DNA from: Rhynchopus euleeides
Taxonomy: Eukaryota > Euglenozoa > Diplonemea > Diplonemida > Diplonemidae
Assembly: GCA_963210315.1 (NCBI GenBank)
Contig: OY723269.1
Location: forward strand, 1,860,001-1,924,000
DNA length: 64,000 bases
Reading direction: 5' to 3'
Below, in pieces: positions 31,574 to 43,580 of the stretch. The position numbers and the translations under genes were made by a program. The number at the start of each line of letters is the position of its first letter. Positions within the stretch are counted from its first letter, which is position 1. The notes beneath the pieces are model-generated. The model searched no databases and was not told the origin of the DNA. It saw nothing but the letters and a program-made list of their open reading frames with translations.

Positions 31574-33707
31574 TCGTCTGCCCCTCCCGATCTCATGTGC
31601 GGCCCCGCCCGCCCGCGCACGCAGCGTGTTCCTCAATTGCTGCGACGGCGTCCCCGACCATTCAACAACAAACACCATCCTCCATGCGCGCGCGCCCATC
31701 GGCCATGCGCTATCCGCCAGCATGCCACAGACACAGACACAACGCCCCTCCTATGGGGTGCACACCGTGCCGTGTGTTTTGGGTTGGCGAAAAAGTTTTG
31801 TATTTTTTTTTTCATCCGCCCGCCTGCCTTCTCTGCCCCTCCTCTCGTGCCGTGTCCTCAACCTGCAGCCGAAACGCAGCGAGTTGATGAGCGCGCATGG
31901 ATATGGGATATGGGTATGGGGTGGGGGTGGGGGTGCGTGGCGGCCCCCCCTCTTTGTGCCCTTTTCTTTTCTGAGGCCTGGGGATGGGCATGACGGGGCC
32001 CAGCTGGGTGCACTGGGGGCACACGCGCGCGCTCCGCCCGTGTCCAGTAAGACGGGCACTCTCGGTGTGTGGCGCCTGTGATCCCCTGCACTTGGCACGT
32101 GGCCCCGTAGCCACGCGGGATCGTGGTGGAGTGGAAATAGTCATCTTGTAACTCTTGTTTCCTGCTGCTGCGCTCTGGCAGAGCCCAGCAGCATGCTGAT
32201 GTGATTCTGCGCCTTTCCTTCTTCTTCTTGTGCATTGCATTCCTTCGCGAGAACATGCCATGCGGTGGATGTTTGCACGCGACACGAATTCAGCGATGGC
32301 CTCACACAACTGAAGAAGGAAAGCGTGAAACCTGAAAACGGAAAAGTGAAAAGTGAAAACTGAAACACGGAAACACGGAAAATCAATCTCATATTCGCAC
32401 CAGACGCTTGCAAATATTGAACACAGCTCTCGGTGGAGCGGAACGCCAAATAACCCAACACACACTGCGGTTCATGGGCGTGCGCTGCACCCTTTTACCT
32501 TTTACCTTTCACGTTTTATCGTTTCTTCGTTTCTTCTCCCCACATCATTTTTTTCTGGACCTCGTGGTGATTTTGTCACCGCTGCCAAGTGTGACGTCAG
32601 CCGCGCTCTGCAGTGCAGGTTCCGTGCCCCCTCACCCCTCCCCTGCTCTCTGCTGTTGCGGCTGTACGCGAGTTCGCTGGTGCCGGTACCGATGTGCCTG
32701 CCGCCTGACACTGCCCCCGCGGTATCAGACGGCTTCCACACGGCACGGGCACGGGTGTGCCCGCGGCGGCGCAGCCAAACGGCATGGATATGGATGCGGG
32801 GTGGTGCGTGTGGAGGTAGCACCAGACTTCGCTCGGTGCGACCTACACTAAACAGAAAGGCGAACGTGTGTGTGTGTGTGTGGAAGGGGAAGCACTGGTT
32901 TTCCAGATTTTCTTCTTTGGCTTTTTGGTGGTTGCTGCTACTGCCGTTCGCTGATTTTTTTGTGGGCCCCACGAATCTCAGCCACGGCTGGCGACCCGGT
33001 CTTCGCAGAGGGGAGGCGTTCAGGTGTGATAGACGGAAAAGGGCGCTGCTGCCCCACCTGCGGGCTGTGCTGGTCGGGACGGACGGATTACTCGTCAACG
33101 TCGACCGCTGATCCCACACGGCTGTGTGTTGCTGCGCTCGCTGACCCTTGACTGATCTCTCGGGGTGGTGATCTGCAGACGCTGTGTGTGGGTTCTGTGT
33201 GCATCCCCGTGGCTGCTGGGCAGTCGCAGTGCCGCCTTCCAACAAAACCCTGTGCGCTACGCCCGCCACGGGCAAGCGTCGTTCCCGGAGGAACTTCACC
33301 AATTCAATATTTTGCTGGGCGGCTTGCTGCCGACAGCACACAATCCCGTTATTTTTCCACTCTCCACTCTCCACTCTCAATTCCACACGCCCTTATTGTT
33401 ACTTGCTGACGCGCTTTTGGAAAGCCTCGCTTTCCAGTTTATCCTCTTCCCCCTTCATCGGGACGAGCTACGGCCCTGTGAGCTACGAGCCGGAGATGCA
33501 GATGCAAATGCAAACAAGCGAACCGAACCAAACCCGAAGTCCTGCCTCCCCACCCCCGTCCCCCCCAACATCTCTGGGCAGTTGGTCCATCCCCCCCATA
33601 TGAATTGCTTTGCTGTGCAGTTTTCAGCGATGACGTGCATCCACACCACACCACGCCCCCCGCCGCAGGTTTTACCCTTTTTTACTTTCACACTCCCAGG
33701 CCGCACC
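31574..33707. other. spacer 10 (2134 bp), no gene seen
   Basis: Same length and element order as the reference spacer; no difference noticed. Confidence 0.7.
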
Positions 33708-34826
33708 ATGAAGCTGGCAACACTGCTTGTCCTAGTTGTGATGGCAGGGACGTGCGACGGGTTTCTTTGGGGCAAGGGCAAGTCGAAGTCGAAGTCGAAG
33801 TCGCATGGCGGCATCTGGGGTAAGTCGAAGTCGCATGGCGGCATCTGGGGTAAGTCGAAGTCGCATGGCGGCATCTGGGATAAGTACGGGAAGGCTATCT
33901 TCGGCGGCCGCGGCGGCAGCCCGCCCACCACAGGCCCCCTGACACCCTGTGGGGAGGGGATCGTGGTGGAGGCGATTAAGGAGTACAAGCCTGTGGTGGA
34001 GTCGATTGTGGAGGTGCTCGAGGAGGAGGAGGCCGCCTTCCGCCCGCTGCTGGTGCGCATGGCGTGGCACTCGATGGCGCAGTACAACCCTGCGCTGAAG
34101 CCGATTGGCGGTGGTGCGGGTGGGTGCCTGCGGCCCGGCGGTCCCGAACACAACCTGGGGGAGAACAAGGGGCTGGACGTGGCGGCGGAAAAGCTCGAGA
34201 AGGTGAAGAAGGCGCACCCCTTCGTGACGTACGCAGACCTGTACCAGCTGGCGGGGAACACGGCCCTCGAGTACATGGGGAGCCCGTCGCTGCACTTCAA
34301 GCCCGGGCGGCGCGACTACGAGGCGTCGGAGCTGGCGGGGCAGTGCGTCGCAGACAACACCCGGATGCCCACAAAGCGCATCAACGAGGACTGGTTCCCC
34401 CACCGGGACACGCTGAAGTACCTGTTTGAGAAGTTTGGGGAGCTGGGGATCTCGCTGGACACCGACAAGGACGCGTTGTACAAGATCGTCAGCCTCCTCG
34501 GAGCCCACAACATGGGGGGGATGCACAAGGAAATCAGCGGGAACGAGGGGCAGTGGACGGCGGACAACCACGTGTTCGGGAACGAGTACTTTTACAACCT
34601 TGAGCGGGGGGCCTGGGGGCCGTACACGGCCCGGATGTGGGGGACTGACCTGCAGTACAAGGGAGGCCCCGGTCTGCGCTTCGTGATGCTGCCGATCGAC
34701 ATGGTGCTGCGGCACGACAGGCGCCTGCGCAAGATTGTGCGCGAGTTCATGAACGACAAGGCCCTGTTTGCGAAGCACTTCCGGGTGGCGTGGCAGCAGA
34801 TCCAGGACAACTGCTACGACCACTGA
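33708..34826 (+). CDS. class I peroxidase with basic repeats, copy 11 (372 aa, shortest)
   Basis: Two in-frame losses shorten this copy by 15 residues: the SSWGK pentapeptide after residue 25 and the Pro-type repeat. Three His-type repeats remain at 33792-33881, the last joined directly to the Asp that normally follows the Pro repeat. The signal peptide and catalytic domain are intact, so the protein should still fold. The changes look like recombination within the repeats. Confidence 0.93.
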   Translation: MKLATLLVLVVMAGTCDGFLWGKGKSKSKSKSHGGIWGKSKSHGGIWGKSKSHGGIWDKYGKAIFGGRGGSPPTTGPLTPCGEGIVVEAIKEYKPVVESIVEVLEEEEAAFRPLLVRMAWHSMAQYNPALKPIGGGAGGCLRPGGPEHNLGENKGLDVAAEKLEKVKKAHPFVTYADLYQLAGNTALEYMGSPSLHFKPGRRDYEASELAGQCVADNTRMPTKRINEDWFPHRDTLKYLFEKFGELGISLDTDKDALYKIVSLLGAHNMGGMHKEISGNEGQWTADNHVFGNEYFYNLERGAWGPYTARMWGTDLQYKGGPGLRFVMLPIDMVLRHDRRLRKIVREFMNDKALFAKHFRVAWQQIQDNCYDH

Positions 34827-36960
34827 TCGTCTGCCCCTCCCGATCTCATGTGCGGCCCCGCCCGCCCGCGCACGCAGCGTGTTCCTCAATTGCTGCGACG
34901 GCGTCCCCGACCATTCAACAACAAACACCATCCTCCATGCGCGCGCGCCCATCGGCCATGCGCTATCCGCCAGCATGCCACAGACACAGACACAACGCCC
35001 CTCCTATGGGGTGCACACCGTGCCGTGTGTTTTGGGTTGGCGAAAAAGTTTTGTATTTTTTTTTTCATCCGCCCGCCTGCCTTCTCTGCCCCTCCTCTCG
35101 TGCCGTGTCCTCAACCTGCAGCCGAAACGCAGCGAGTTGATGAGCGCGCATGGATATGGGATATGGGTATGGGGTGGGGGTGGGGGTGCGTGGCGGCCCC
35201 CCCTCTTTGTGCCCTTTTCTTTTCTGAGGCCTGGGGATGGGCATGACGGGGCCCAGCTGGGTGCACTGGGGGCACACGCGCGCGCTCCGCCCGTGTCCAG
35301 TAAGACGGGCACTCTCGGTGTGTGGCGCCTGTGATCCCCTGCACTTGGCACGTGGCCCCGTAGCCACGCGGGATCGTGGTGGAGTGGAAATAGTCATCTT
35401 GTAACTCTTGTTTCCTGCTGCTGCGCTCTGGCAGAGCCCAGCAGCATGCTGATGTGATTCTGCGCCTTTCCTTCTTCTTCTTGTGCATTGCATTCCTTCG
35501 CGAGAACATGCCATGCGGTGGATGTTTGCACGCGACACGAATTCAGCGATGGCCTCACACAACTGAAGAAGGAAAGCGTGAAACCTGAAAACGGAAAAGT
35601 GAAAAGTGAAAACTGAAACACGGAAACACGGAAAATCAATCTCATATTCGCACCAGACGCTTGCAAATATTGAACACAGCTCTCGGTGGAGCGGAACGCC
35701 AAATAACCCAACACACACTGCGGTTCATGGGCGTGCGCTGCACCCTTTTACCTTTTACCTTTCACGTTTTATCGTTTCTTCGTTTCTTCTCCCCACATCA
35801 TTTTTTTCTGGACCTCGTGGTGATTTTGTCACCGCTGCCAAGTGTGACGTCAGCCGCGCTCTGCAGTGCAGGTTCCGTGCCCCCTCACCCCTCCCCTGCT
35901 CTCTGCTGTTGCGGCTGTACGCGAGTTCGCTGGTGCCGGTACCGATGTGCCTGCCGCCTGACACTGCCCCCGCGGTATCAGACGGCTTCCACACGGCACG
36001 GGCACGGGTGTGCCCGCGGCGGCGCAGCCAAACGGCATGGATATGGATGCGGGGTGGTGCGTGTGGAGGTAGCACCAGACTTCGCTCGGTGCGACCTACA
36101 CTAAACAGAAAGGCGAACGTGTGTGTGTGTGTGTGGAAGGGGAAGCACTGGTTTTCCAGATTTTCTTCTTTGGCTTTTTGGTGGTTGCTGCTACTGCCGT
36201 TCGCTGATTTTTTTGTGGGCCCCACGAATCTCAGCCACGGCTGGCGACCCGGTCTTCGCAGAGGGGAGGCGTTCAGGTGTGATAGACGGAAAAGGGCGCT
36301 GCTGCCCCACCTGCGGGCTGTGCTGGTCGGGACGGACGGATTACTCGTCAACGTCGACCGCTGATCCCACACGGCTGTGTGTTGCTGCGCTCGCTGACCC
36401 TTGACTGATCTCTCGGGGTGGTGATCTGCAGACGCTGTGTGTGGGTTCTGTGTGCATCCCCGTGGCTGCTGGGCAGTCGCAGTGCCGCCTTCCAACAAAA
36501 CCCTGTGCGCTACGCCCGCCACGGGCAAGCGTCGTTCCCGGAGGAACTTCACCAATTCAATATTTTGCTGGGCGGCTTGCTGCCGACAGCACACAATCCC
36601 GTTATTTTTCCACTCTCCACTCTCCACTCTCAATTCCACACGCCCTTATTGTTACTTGCTGACGCGCTTTTGGAAAGCCTCGCTTTCCAGTTTATCCTCT
36701 TCCCCCTTCATCGGGACGAGCTACGGCCCTGTGAGCTACGAGCCGGAGATGCAGATGCAAATGCAAACAAGCGAACCGAACCAAACCCGAAGTCCTGCCT
36801 CCCCACCCCCGTCCCCCCCAACATCTCTGGGCAGTTGGTCCATCCCCCCCATATGAATTGCTTTGCTGTGCAGTTTTCAGCGATGACGTGCATCCACACC
36901 ACACCACGCCCCCCGCCGCAGGTTTTACCCTTTTTTACTTTCACACTCCCAGGCCGCACC
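34827..36960. other. spacer 11 (2134 bp), no gene seen
   Basis: Short form, same as the reference. It is the last short spacer before the run of long spacers starts. Confidence 0.7.
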
Positions 36961-38124
36961 ATGAAGCTGGCAACACTGCTTGTCCTAGTTGTGATGGCAG
37001 GGACGTGCGACGGGTTTCTTTGGGGCAAGGGCAAGTCGTCTTGGGGCAAGTCGAAGTCGAAGTCGAAGTCGCATGGCGGCATCTGGGGTAAGTCGAAGTC
37101 GCATGGCGGCATCTGGGGTAAGTCGAAGTCGCATGGCGGCATCTGGGGTAAGTCGAAGTCGCCTGGCGGCATCTGGGATAAGTACGGGAAGGCTATCTTC
37201 GGCGGCCGCGGCGGCAGCCCGCCCACCACAGGCCCCCTGACACCCTGTGGGGAGGGGATCGTGGTGGAGGCGATTAAGGAGTACAAGCCTGTGGTGGAGT
37301 CGATTGTGGAGGTGCTCGAGGAGGAGGAGGCCGCCTTCCGCCCGCTGCTGGTGCGCATGGCGTGGCACTCGATGGCGCAGTACAACCCTGCGCTGAAGCC
37401 GATTGGCGGTGGTGCGGGTGGGTGCCTGCGGCCCGGCGGTCCCGAACACAACCTGGGGGAGAACAAGGGGCTGGACGTGGCGGCGGAAAAGCTCGAGAAG
37501 GTGAAGAAGGCGCACCCCTTCGTGACGTACGCAGACCTGTACCAGCTGGCGGGGAACACGGCCCTCGAGTACATGGGGAGCCCGTCGCTGCACTTCAAGC
37601 CCGGGCGGCGCGACTACGAGGCGTCGGAGCTGGCGGGGCAGTGCGTCGCAGACAACACCCGGATGCCCACAAAGCGCATCAACGAGGACTGGTTCCCCCA
37701 CCGGGACACGCTGAAGTACCTGTTTGAGAAGTTTGGGGAGCTGGGGATCTCGCTGGACACCGACAAGGACGCGTTGTACAAGATCGTCAGCCTCCTCGGA
37801 GCCCACAACATGGGGGGGATGCACAAGGAAATCAGCGGGAACGAGGGGCAGTGGACGGCGGACAACCACGTGTTCGGGAACGAGTACTTTTACAACCTTG
37901 AGCGGGGGGCCTGGGGGCCGTACACGGCCCGGATGTGGGGGACTGACCTGCAGTACAAGGGAGGCCCCGGTCTGCGCTTCGTGATGCTGCCGATCGACAT
38001 GGTGCTGCGGCACGACAGGCGCCTGCGCAAGATTGTGCGCGAGTTCATGAACGACAAGGCCCTGTTTGCGAAGCACTTCCGGGTGGCGTGGCAGCAGATC
38101 CAGGACAACTGCTACGACCACTGA
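36961..38124 (+). CDS. class I peroxidase with basic repeats, copy 12 (387 aa)
   Basis: Four repeats at 37060-37179 (three His, one Pro). It is the first copy followed by the 12-bp longer spacer. Confidence 0.93.
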   Translation: MKLATLLVLVVMAGTCDGFLWGKGKSSWGKSKSKSKSHGGIWGKSKSHGGIWGKSKSHGGIWGKSKSPGGIWDKYGKAIFGGRGGSPPTTGPLTPCGEGIVVEAIKEYKPVVESIVEVLEEEEAAFRPLLVRMAWHSMAQYNPALKPIGGGAGGCLRPGGPEHNLGENKGLDVAAEKLEKVKKAHPFVTYADLYQLAGNTALEYMGSPSLHFKPGRRDYEASELAGQCVADNTRMPTKRINEDWFPHRDTLKYLFEKFGELGISLDTDKDALYKIVSLLGAHNMGGMHKEISGNEGQWTADNHVFGNEYFYNLERGAWGPYTARMWGTDLQYKGGPGLRFVMLPIDMVLRHDRRLRKIVREFMNDKALFAKHFRVAWQQIQDNCYDH

Positions 38125-40270
38125 TCGTCTGCCCCTCCCGATCTCATGTGCGGCCCCGCCCGCCCGCCCGCCCGCCCGCGCACGCAGCGTGTTCCTCAAT
38201 TGCTGCGACGGCGTCCCCGACCATTCAACAACAAACACCATCCTCCATGCGCGCGCGCCCATCGGCCATGCGCTATCCGCCAGCATGCCACAGACACAGA
38301 CACAACGCCCCTCCTATGGGGTGCACACCGTGCCGTGTGTTTTGGGTTGGCGAAAAAGTTTTGTATTTTTTTTTTCATCCGCCCGCCTGCCTTCTCTGCC
38401 CCTCCTCTCGTGCCGTGTCCTCAACCTGCAGCCGAAACGCAGCGAGTTGATGAGCGCGCATGGATATGGGATATGGGTATGGGGTGGGGGTGGGGGTGCG
38501 TGGCGGCCCCCCCTCTTTGTGCCCTTTTCTTTTCTGAGGCCTGGGGATGGGCATGACGGGGCCCAGCTGGGTGCACTGGGGGCACACGCGCGCGCTCCGC
38601 CCGTGTCCAGTAAGACGGGCACTCTCGGTGTGTGGCGCCTGTGATCCCCTGCACTTGGCACGTGGCCCCGTAGCCACGCGGGATCGTGGTGGAGTGGAAA
38701 TAGTCATCTTGTAACTCTTGTTTCCTGCTGCTGCGCTCTGGCAGAGCCCAGCAGCATGCTGATGTGATTCTGCGCCTTTCCTTCTTCTTCTTGTGCATTG
38801 CATTCCTTCGCGAGAACATGCCATGCGGTGGATGTTTGCACGCGACACGAATTCAGCGATGGCCTCACACAACTGAAGAAGGAAAGCGTGAAACCTGAAA
38901 ACGGAAAAGTGAAAAGTGAAAACTGAAACACGGAAACACGGAAAATCAATCTCATATTCGCACCAGACGCTTGCAAATATTGAACACAGCTCTCGGTGGA
39001 GCGGAACGCCAAATAACCCAACACACACTGCGGTTCATGGGCGTGCGCTGCACCCTTTTACCTTTTACCTTTCACGTTTTATCGTTTCTTCGTTTCTTCT
39101 CCCCACATCATTTTTTTCTGGACCTCGTGGTGATTTTGTCACCGCTGCCAAGTGTGACGTCAGCCGCGCTCTGCAGTGCAGGTTCCGTGCCCCCTCACCC
39201 CTCCCCTGCTCTCTGCTGTTGCGGCTGTACGCGAGTTCGCTGGTGCCGGTACCGATGTGCCTGCCGCCTGACACTGCCCCCGCGGTATCAGACGGCTTCC
39301 ACACGGCACGGGCACGGGTGTGCCCGCGGCGGCGCAGCCAAACGGCATGGATATGGATGCGGGGTGGTGCGTGTGGAGGTAGCACCAGACTTCGCTCGGT
39401 GCGACCTACACTAAACAGAAAGGCGAACGTGTGTGTGTGTGTGTGGAAGGGGAAGCACTGGTTTTCCAGATTTTCTTCTTTGGCTTTTTGGTGGTTGCTG
39501 CTACTGCCGTTCGCTGATTTTTTTGTGGGCCCCACGAATCTCAGCCACGGCTGGCGACCCGGTCTTCGCAGAGGGGAGGCGTTCAGGTGTGATAGACGGA
39601 AAAGGGCGCTGCTGCCCCACCTGCGGGCTGTGCTGGTCGGGACGGACGGATTACTCGTCAACGTCGACCGCTGATCCCACACGGCTGTGTGTTGCTGCGC
39701 TCGCTGACCCTTGACTGATCTCTCGGGGTGGTGATCTGCAGACGCTGTGTGTGGGTTCTGTGTGCATCCCCGTGGCTGCTGGGCAGTCGCAGTGCCGCCT
39801 TCCAACAAAACCCTGTGCGCTACGCCCGCCACGGGCAAGCGTCGTTCCCGGAGGAACTTCACCAATTCAATATTTTGCTGGGCGGCTTGCTGCCGACAGC
39901 ACACAATCCCGTTATTTTTCCACTCTCCACTCTCCACTCTCAATTCCACACGCCCTTATTGTTACTTGCTGACGCGCTTTTGGAAAGCCTCGCTTTCCAG
40001 TTTATCCTCTTCCCCCTTCATCGGGACGAGCTACGGCCCTGTGAGCTACGAGCCGGAGATGCAGATGCAAATGCAAACAAGCGAACCGAACCAAACCCGA
40101 AGTCCTGCCTCCCCACCCCCGTCCCCCCCAACATCTCTGGGCAGTTGGTCCATCCCCCCCATATGAATTGCTTTGCTGTGCAGTTTTCAGCGATGACGTG
40201 CATCCACACCACACCACGCCCCCCGCCGCAGGTTTTACCCTTTTTTACTTTCACACTCCCAGGCCGCACC
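38125..40270. other. spacer 12 (2146 bp), long form with CCCG expansion, no gene seen
   Basis: Three extra 4-bp CCCG units lie within about 38157-38180, some 40 bp after the stop. Otherwise it matches the reference spacer. Confidence 0.7.
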
Positions 40271-41434
40271 ATGAAGCTGGCAACACTGCTTGTCCTAGTT
40301 GTGATGGCAGGGACGTGCGACGGGTTTCTTTGGGGCAAGGGCAAGTCGTCTTGGGGCAAGTCGAAGTCGAAGTCGAAGTCGCATGGCGGCATCTGGGGTA
40401 AGTCGAAGTCGCATGGCGGCATCTGGGGTAAGTCGAAGTCGCATGGCGGCATCTGGGGTAAGTCGAAGTCGCCTGGCGGCATCTGGGATAAGTACGGGAA
40501 GGCTATCTTCGGCGGCCGCGGCGGCAGCCCGCCCACCACAGGCCCCCTGACACCCTGTGGGGAGGGGATCGTGGTGGAGGCGATTAAGGAGTACAAGCCT
40601 GTGGTGGAGTCGATTGTGGAGGTGCTCGAGGAGGAGGAGGCCGCCTTCCGCCCGCTGCTGGTGCGCATGGCGTGGCACTCGATGGCGCAGTACAACCCTG
40701 CGCTGAAGCCGATTGGCGGTGGTGCGGGTGGGTGCCTGCGGCCCGGCGGTCCCGAACACAACCTGGGGGAGAACAAGGGGCTGGACGTGGCGGCGGAAAA
40801 GCTCGAGAAGGTGAAGAAGGCGCACCCCTTCGTGACGTACGCAGACCTGTACCAGCTGGCGGGGAACACGGCCCTCGAGTACATGGGGAGCCCGTCGCTG
40901 CACTTCAAGCCCGGGCGGCGCGACTACGAGGCGTCGGAGCTGGCGGGGCAGTGCGTCGCAGACAACACCCGGATGCCCACAAAGCGCATCAACGAGGACT
41001 GGTTCCCCCACCGGGACACGCTGAAGTACCTGTTTGAGAAGTTTGGGGAGCTGGGGATCTCGCTGGACACCGACAAGGACGCGTTGTACAAGATCGTCAG
41101 CCTCCTCGGAGCCCACAACATGGGGGGGATGCACAAGGAAATCAGCGGGAACGAGGGGCAGTGGACGGCGGACAACCACGTGTTCGGGAACGAGTACTTT
41201 TACAACCTTGAGCGGGGGGCCTGGGGGCCGTACACGGCCCGGATGTGGGGGACTGACCTGCAGTACAAGGGAGGCCCCGGTCTGCGCTTCGTGATGCTGC
41301 CGATCGACATGGTGCTGCGGCACGACAGGCGCCTGCACAAGATTGTGCGCGAGTTCATGAACGACAAGGCCCTGTTTGCGAAGCACTTCCGGGTGGCGTG
41401 GCAGCAGATCCAGGACAACTGCTACGACCACTGA
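40271..41434 (+). CDS. class I peroxidase with basic repeats, copy 13 (387 aa, R356H)
   Basis: Four repeats at 40370-40489 (three His, one Pro). A single G-to-A change at 41337 turns Arg356 (CGC) into His (CAC), ten residues after the proximal Asp346. It is a CpG-type transition on a residue that is not a known catalytic one. It is the only missense change I noticed in the catalytic domain in the whole array. Confidence 0.93.
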   Translation: MKLATLLVLVVMAGTCDGFLWGKGKSSWGKSKSKSKSHGGIWGKSKSHGGIWGKSKSHGGIWGKSKSPGGIWDKYGKAIFGGRGGSPPTTGPLTPCGEGIVVEAIKEYKPVVESIVEVLEEEEAAFRPLLVRMAWHSMAQYNPALKPIGGGAGGCLRPGGPEHNLGENKGLDVAAEKLEKVKKAHPFVTYADLYQLAGNTALEYMGSPSLHFKPGRRDYEASELAGQCVADNTRMPTKRINEDWFPHRDTLKYLFEKFGELGISLDTDKDALYKIVSLLGAHNMGGMHKEISGNEGQWTADNHVFGNEYFYNLERGAWGPYTARMWGTDLQYKGGPGLRFVMLPIDMVLRHDRRLHKIVREFMNDKALFAKHFRVAWQQIQDNCYDH

Positions 41435-43580
41435 TCGTCTGCCCCTCCCGATCTCATGTGCGGCCCCGCCCGCCCGCCCGCCCGCCCGCGCACGCAGCGT
41501 GTTCCTCAATTGCTGCGACGGCGTCCCCGACCATTCAACAACAAACACCATCCTCCATGCGCGCGCGCCCATCGGCCATGCGCTATCCGCCAGCATGCCA
41601 CAGACACAGACACAACGCCCCTCCTATGGGGTGCACACCGTGCCGTGTGTTTTGGGTTGGCGAAAAAGTTTTGTATTTTTTTTTTCATCCGCCCGCCTGC
41701 CTTCTCTGCCCCTCCTCTCGTGCCGTGTCCTCAACCTGCAGCCGAAACGCAGCGAGTTGATGAGCGCGCATGGATATGGGATATGGGTATGGGGTGGGGG
41801 TGGGGGTGCGTGGCGGCCCCCCCTCTTTGTGCCCTTTTCTTTTCTGAGGCCTGGGGATGGGCATGACGGGGCCCAGCTGGGTGCACTGGGGGCACACGCG
41901 CGCGCTCCGCCCGTGTCCAGTAAGACGGGCACTCTCGGTGTGTGGCGCCTGTGATCCCCTGCACTTGGCACGTGGCCCCGTAGCCACGCGGGATCGTGGT
42001 GGAGTGGAAATAGTCATCTTGTAACTCTTGTTTCCTGCTGCTGCGCTCTGGCAGAGCCCAGCAGCATGCTGATGTGATTCTGCGCCTTTCCTTCTTCTTC
42101 TTGTGCATTGCATTCCTTCGCGAGAACATGCCATGCGGTGGATGTTTGCACGCGACACGAATTCAGCGATGGCCTCACACAACTGAAGAAGGAAAGCGTG
42201 AAACCTGAAAACGGAAAAGTGAAAAGTGAAAACTGAAACACGGAAACACGGAAAATCAATCTCATATTCGCACCAGACGCTTGCAAATATTGAACACAGC
42301 TCTCGGTGGAGCGGAACGCCAAATAACCCAACACACACTGCGGTTCATGGGCGTGCGCTGCACCCTTTTACCTTTTACCTTTCACGTTTTATCGTTTCTT
42401 CGTTTCTTCTCCCCACATCATTTTTTTCTGGACCTCGTGGTGATTTTGTCACCGCTGCCAAGTGTGACGTCAGCCGCGCTCTGCAGTGCAGGTTCCGTGC
42501 CCCCTCACCCCTCCCCTGCTCTCTGCTGTTGCGGCTGTACGCGAGTTCGCTGGTGCCGGTACCGATGTGCCTGCCGCCTGACACTGCCCCCGCGGTATCA
42601 GACGGCTTCCACACGGCACGGGCACGGGTGTGCCCGCGGCGGCGCAGCCAAACGGCATGGATATGGATGCGGGGTGGTGCGTGTGGAGGTAGCACCAGAC
42701 TTCGCTCGGTGCGACCTACACTAAACAGAAAGGCGAACGTGTGTGTGTGTGTGTGGAAGGGGAAGCACTGGTTTTCCAGATTTTCTTCTTTGGCTTTTTG
42801 GTGGTTGCTGCTACTGCCGTTCGCTGATTTTTTTGTGGGCCCCACGAATCTCAGCCACGGCTGGCGACCCGGTCTTCGCAGAGGGGAGGCGTTCAGGTGT
42901 GATAGACGGAAAAGGGCGCTGCTGCCCCACCTGCGGGCTGTGCTGGTCGGGACGGACGGATTACTCGTCAACGTCGACCGCTGATCCCACACGGCTGTGT
43001 GTTGCTGCGCTCGCTGACCCTTGACTGATCTCTCGGGGTGGTGATCTGCAGACGCTGTGTGTGGGTTCTGTGTGCATCCCCGTGGCTGCTGGGCAGTCGC
43101 AGTGCCGCCTTCCAACAAAACCCTGTGCGCTACGCCCGCCACGGGCAAGCGTCGTTCCCGGAGGAACTTCACCAATTCAATATTTTGCTGGGCGGCTTGC
43201 TGCCGACAGCACACAATCCCGTTATTTTTCCACTCTCCACTCTCCACTCTCAATTCCACACGCCCTTATTGTTACTTGCTGACGCGCTTTTGGAAAGCCT
43301 CGCTTTCCAGTTTATCCTCTTCCCCCTTCATCGGGACGAGCTACGGCCCTGTGAGCTACGAGCCGGAGATGCAGATGCAAATGCAAACAAGCGAACCGAA
43401 CCAAACCCGAAGTCCTGCCTCCCCACCCCCGTCCCCCCCAACATCTCTGGGCAGTTGGTCCATCCCCCCCATATGAATTGCTTTGCTGTGCAGTTTTCAG
43501 CGATGACGTGCATCCACACCACACCACGCCCCCCGCCGCAGGTTTTACCCTTTTTTACTTTCACACTCCCAGGCCGCACC
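41435..43580. other. spacer 13 (2146 bp), long form, no gene seen
   Basis: Carries the same 12-bp CCCG expansion as spacer 12; otherwise as reference. Confidence 0.7.
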
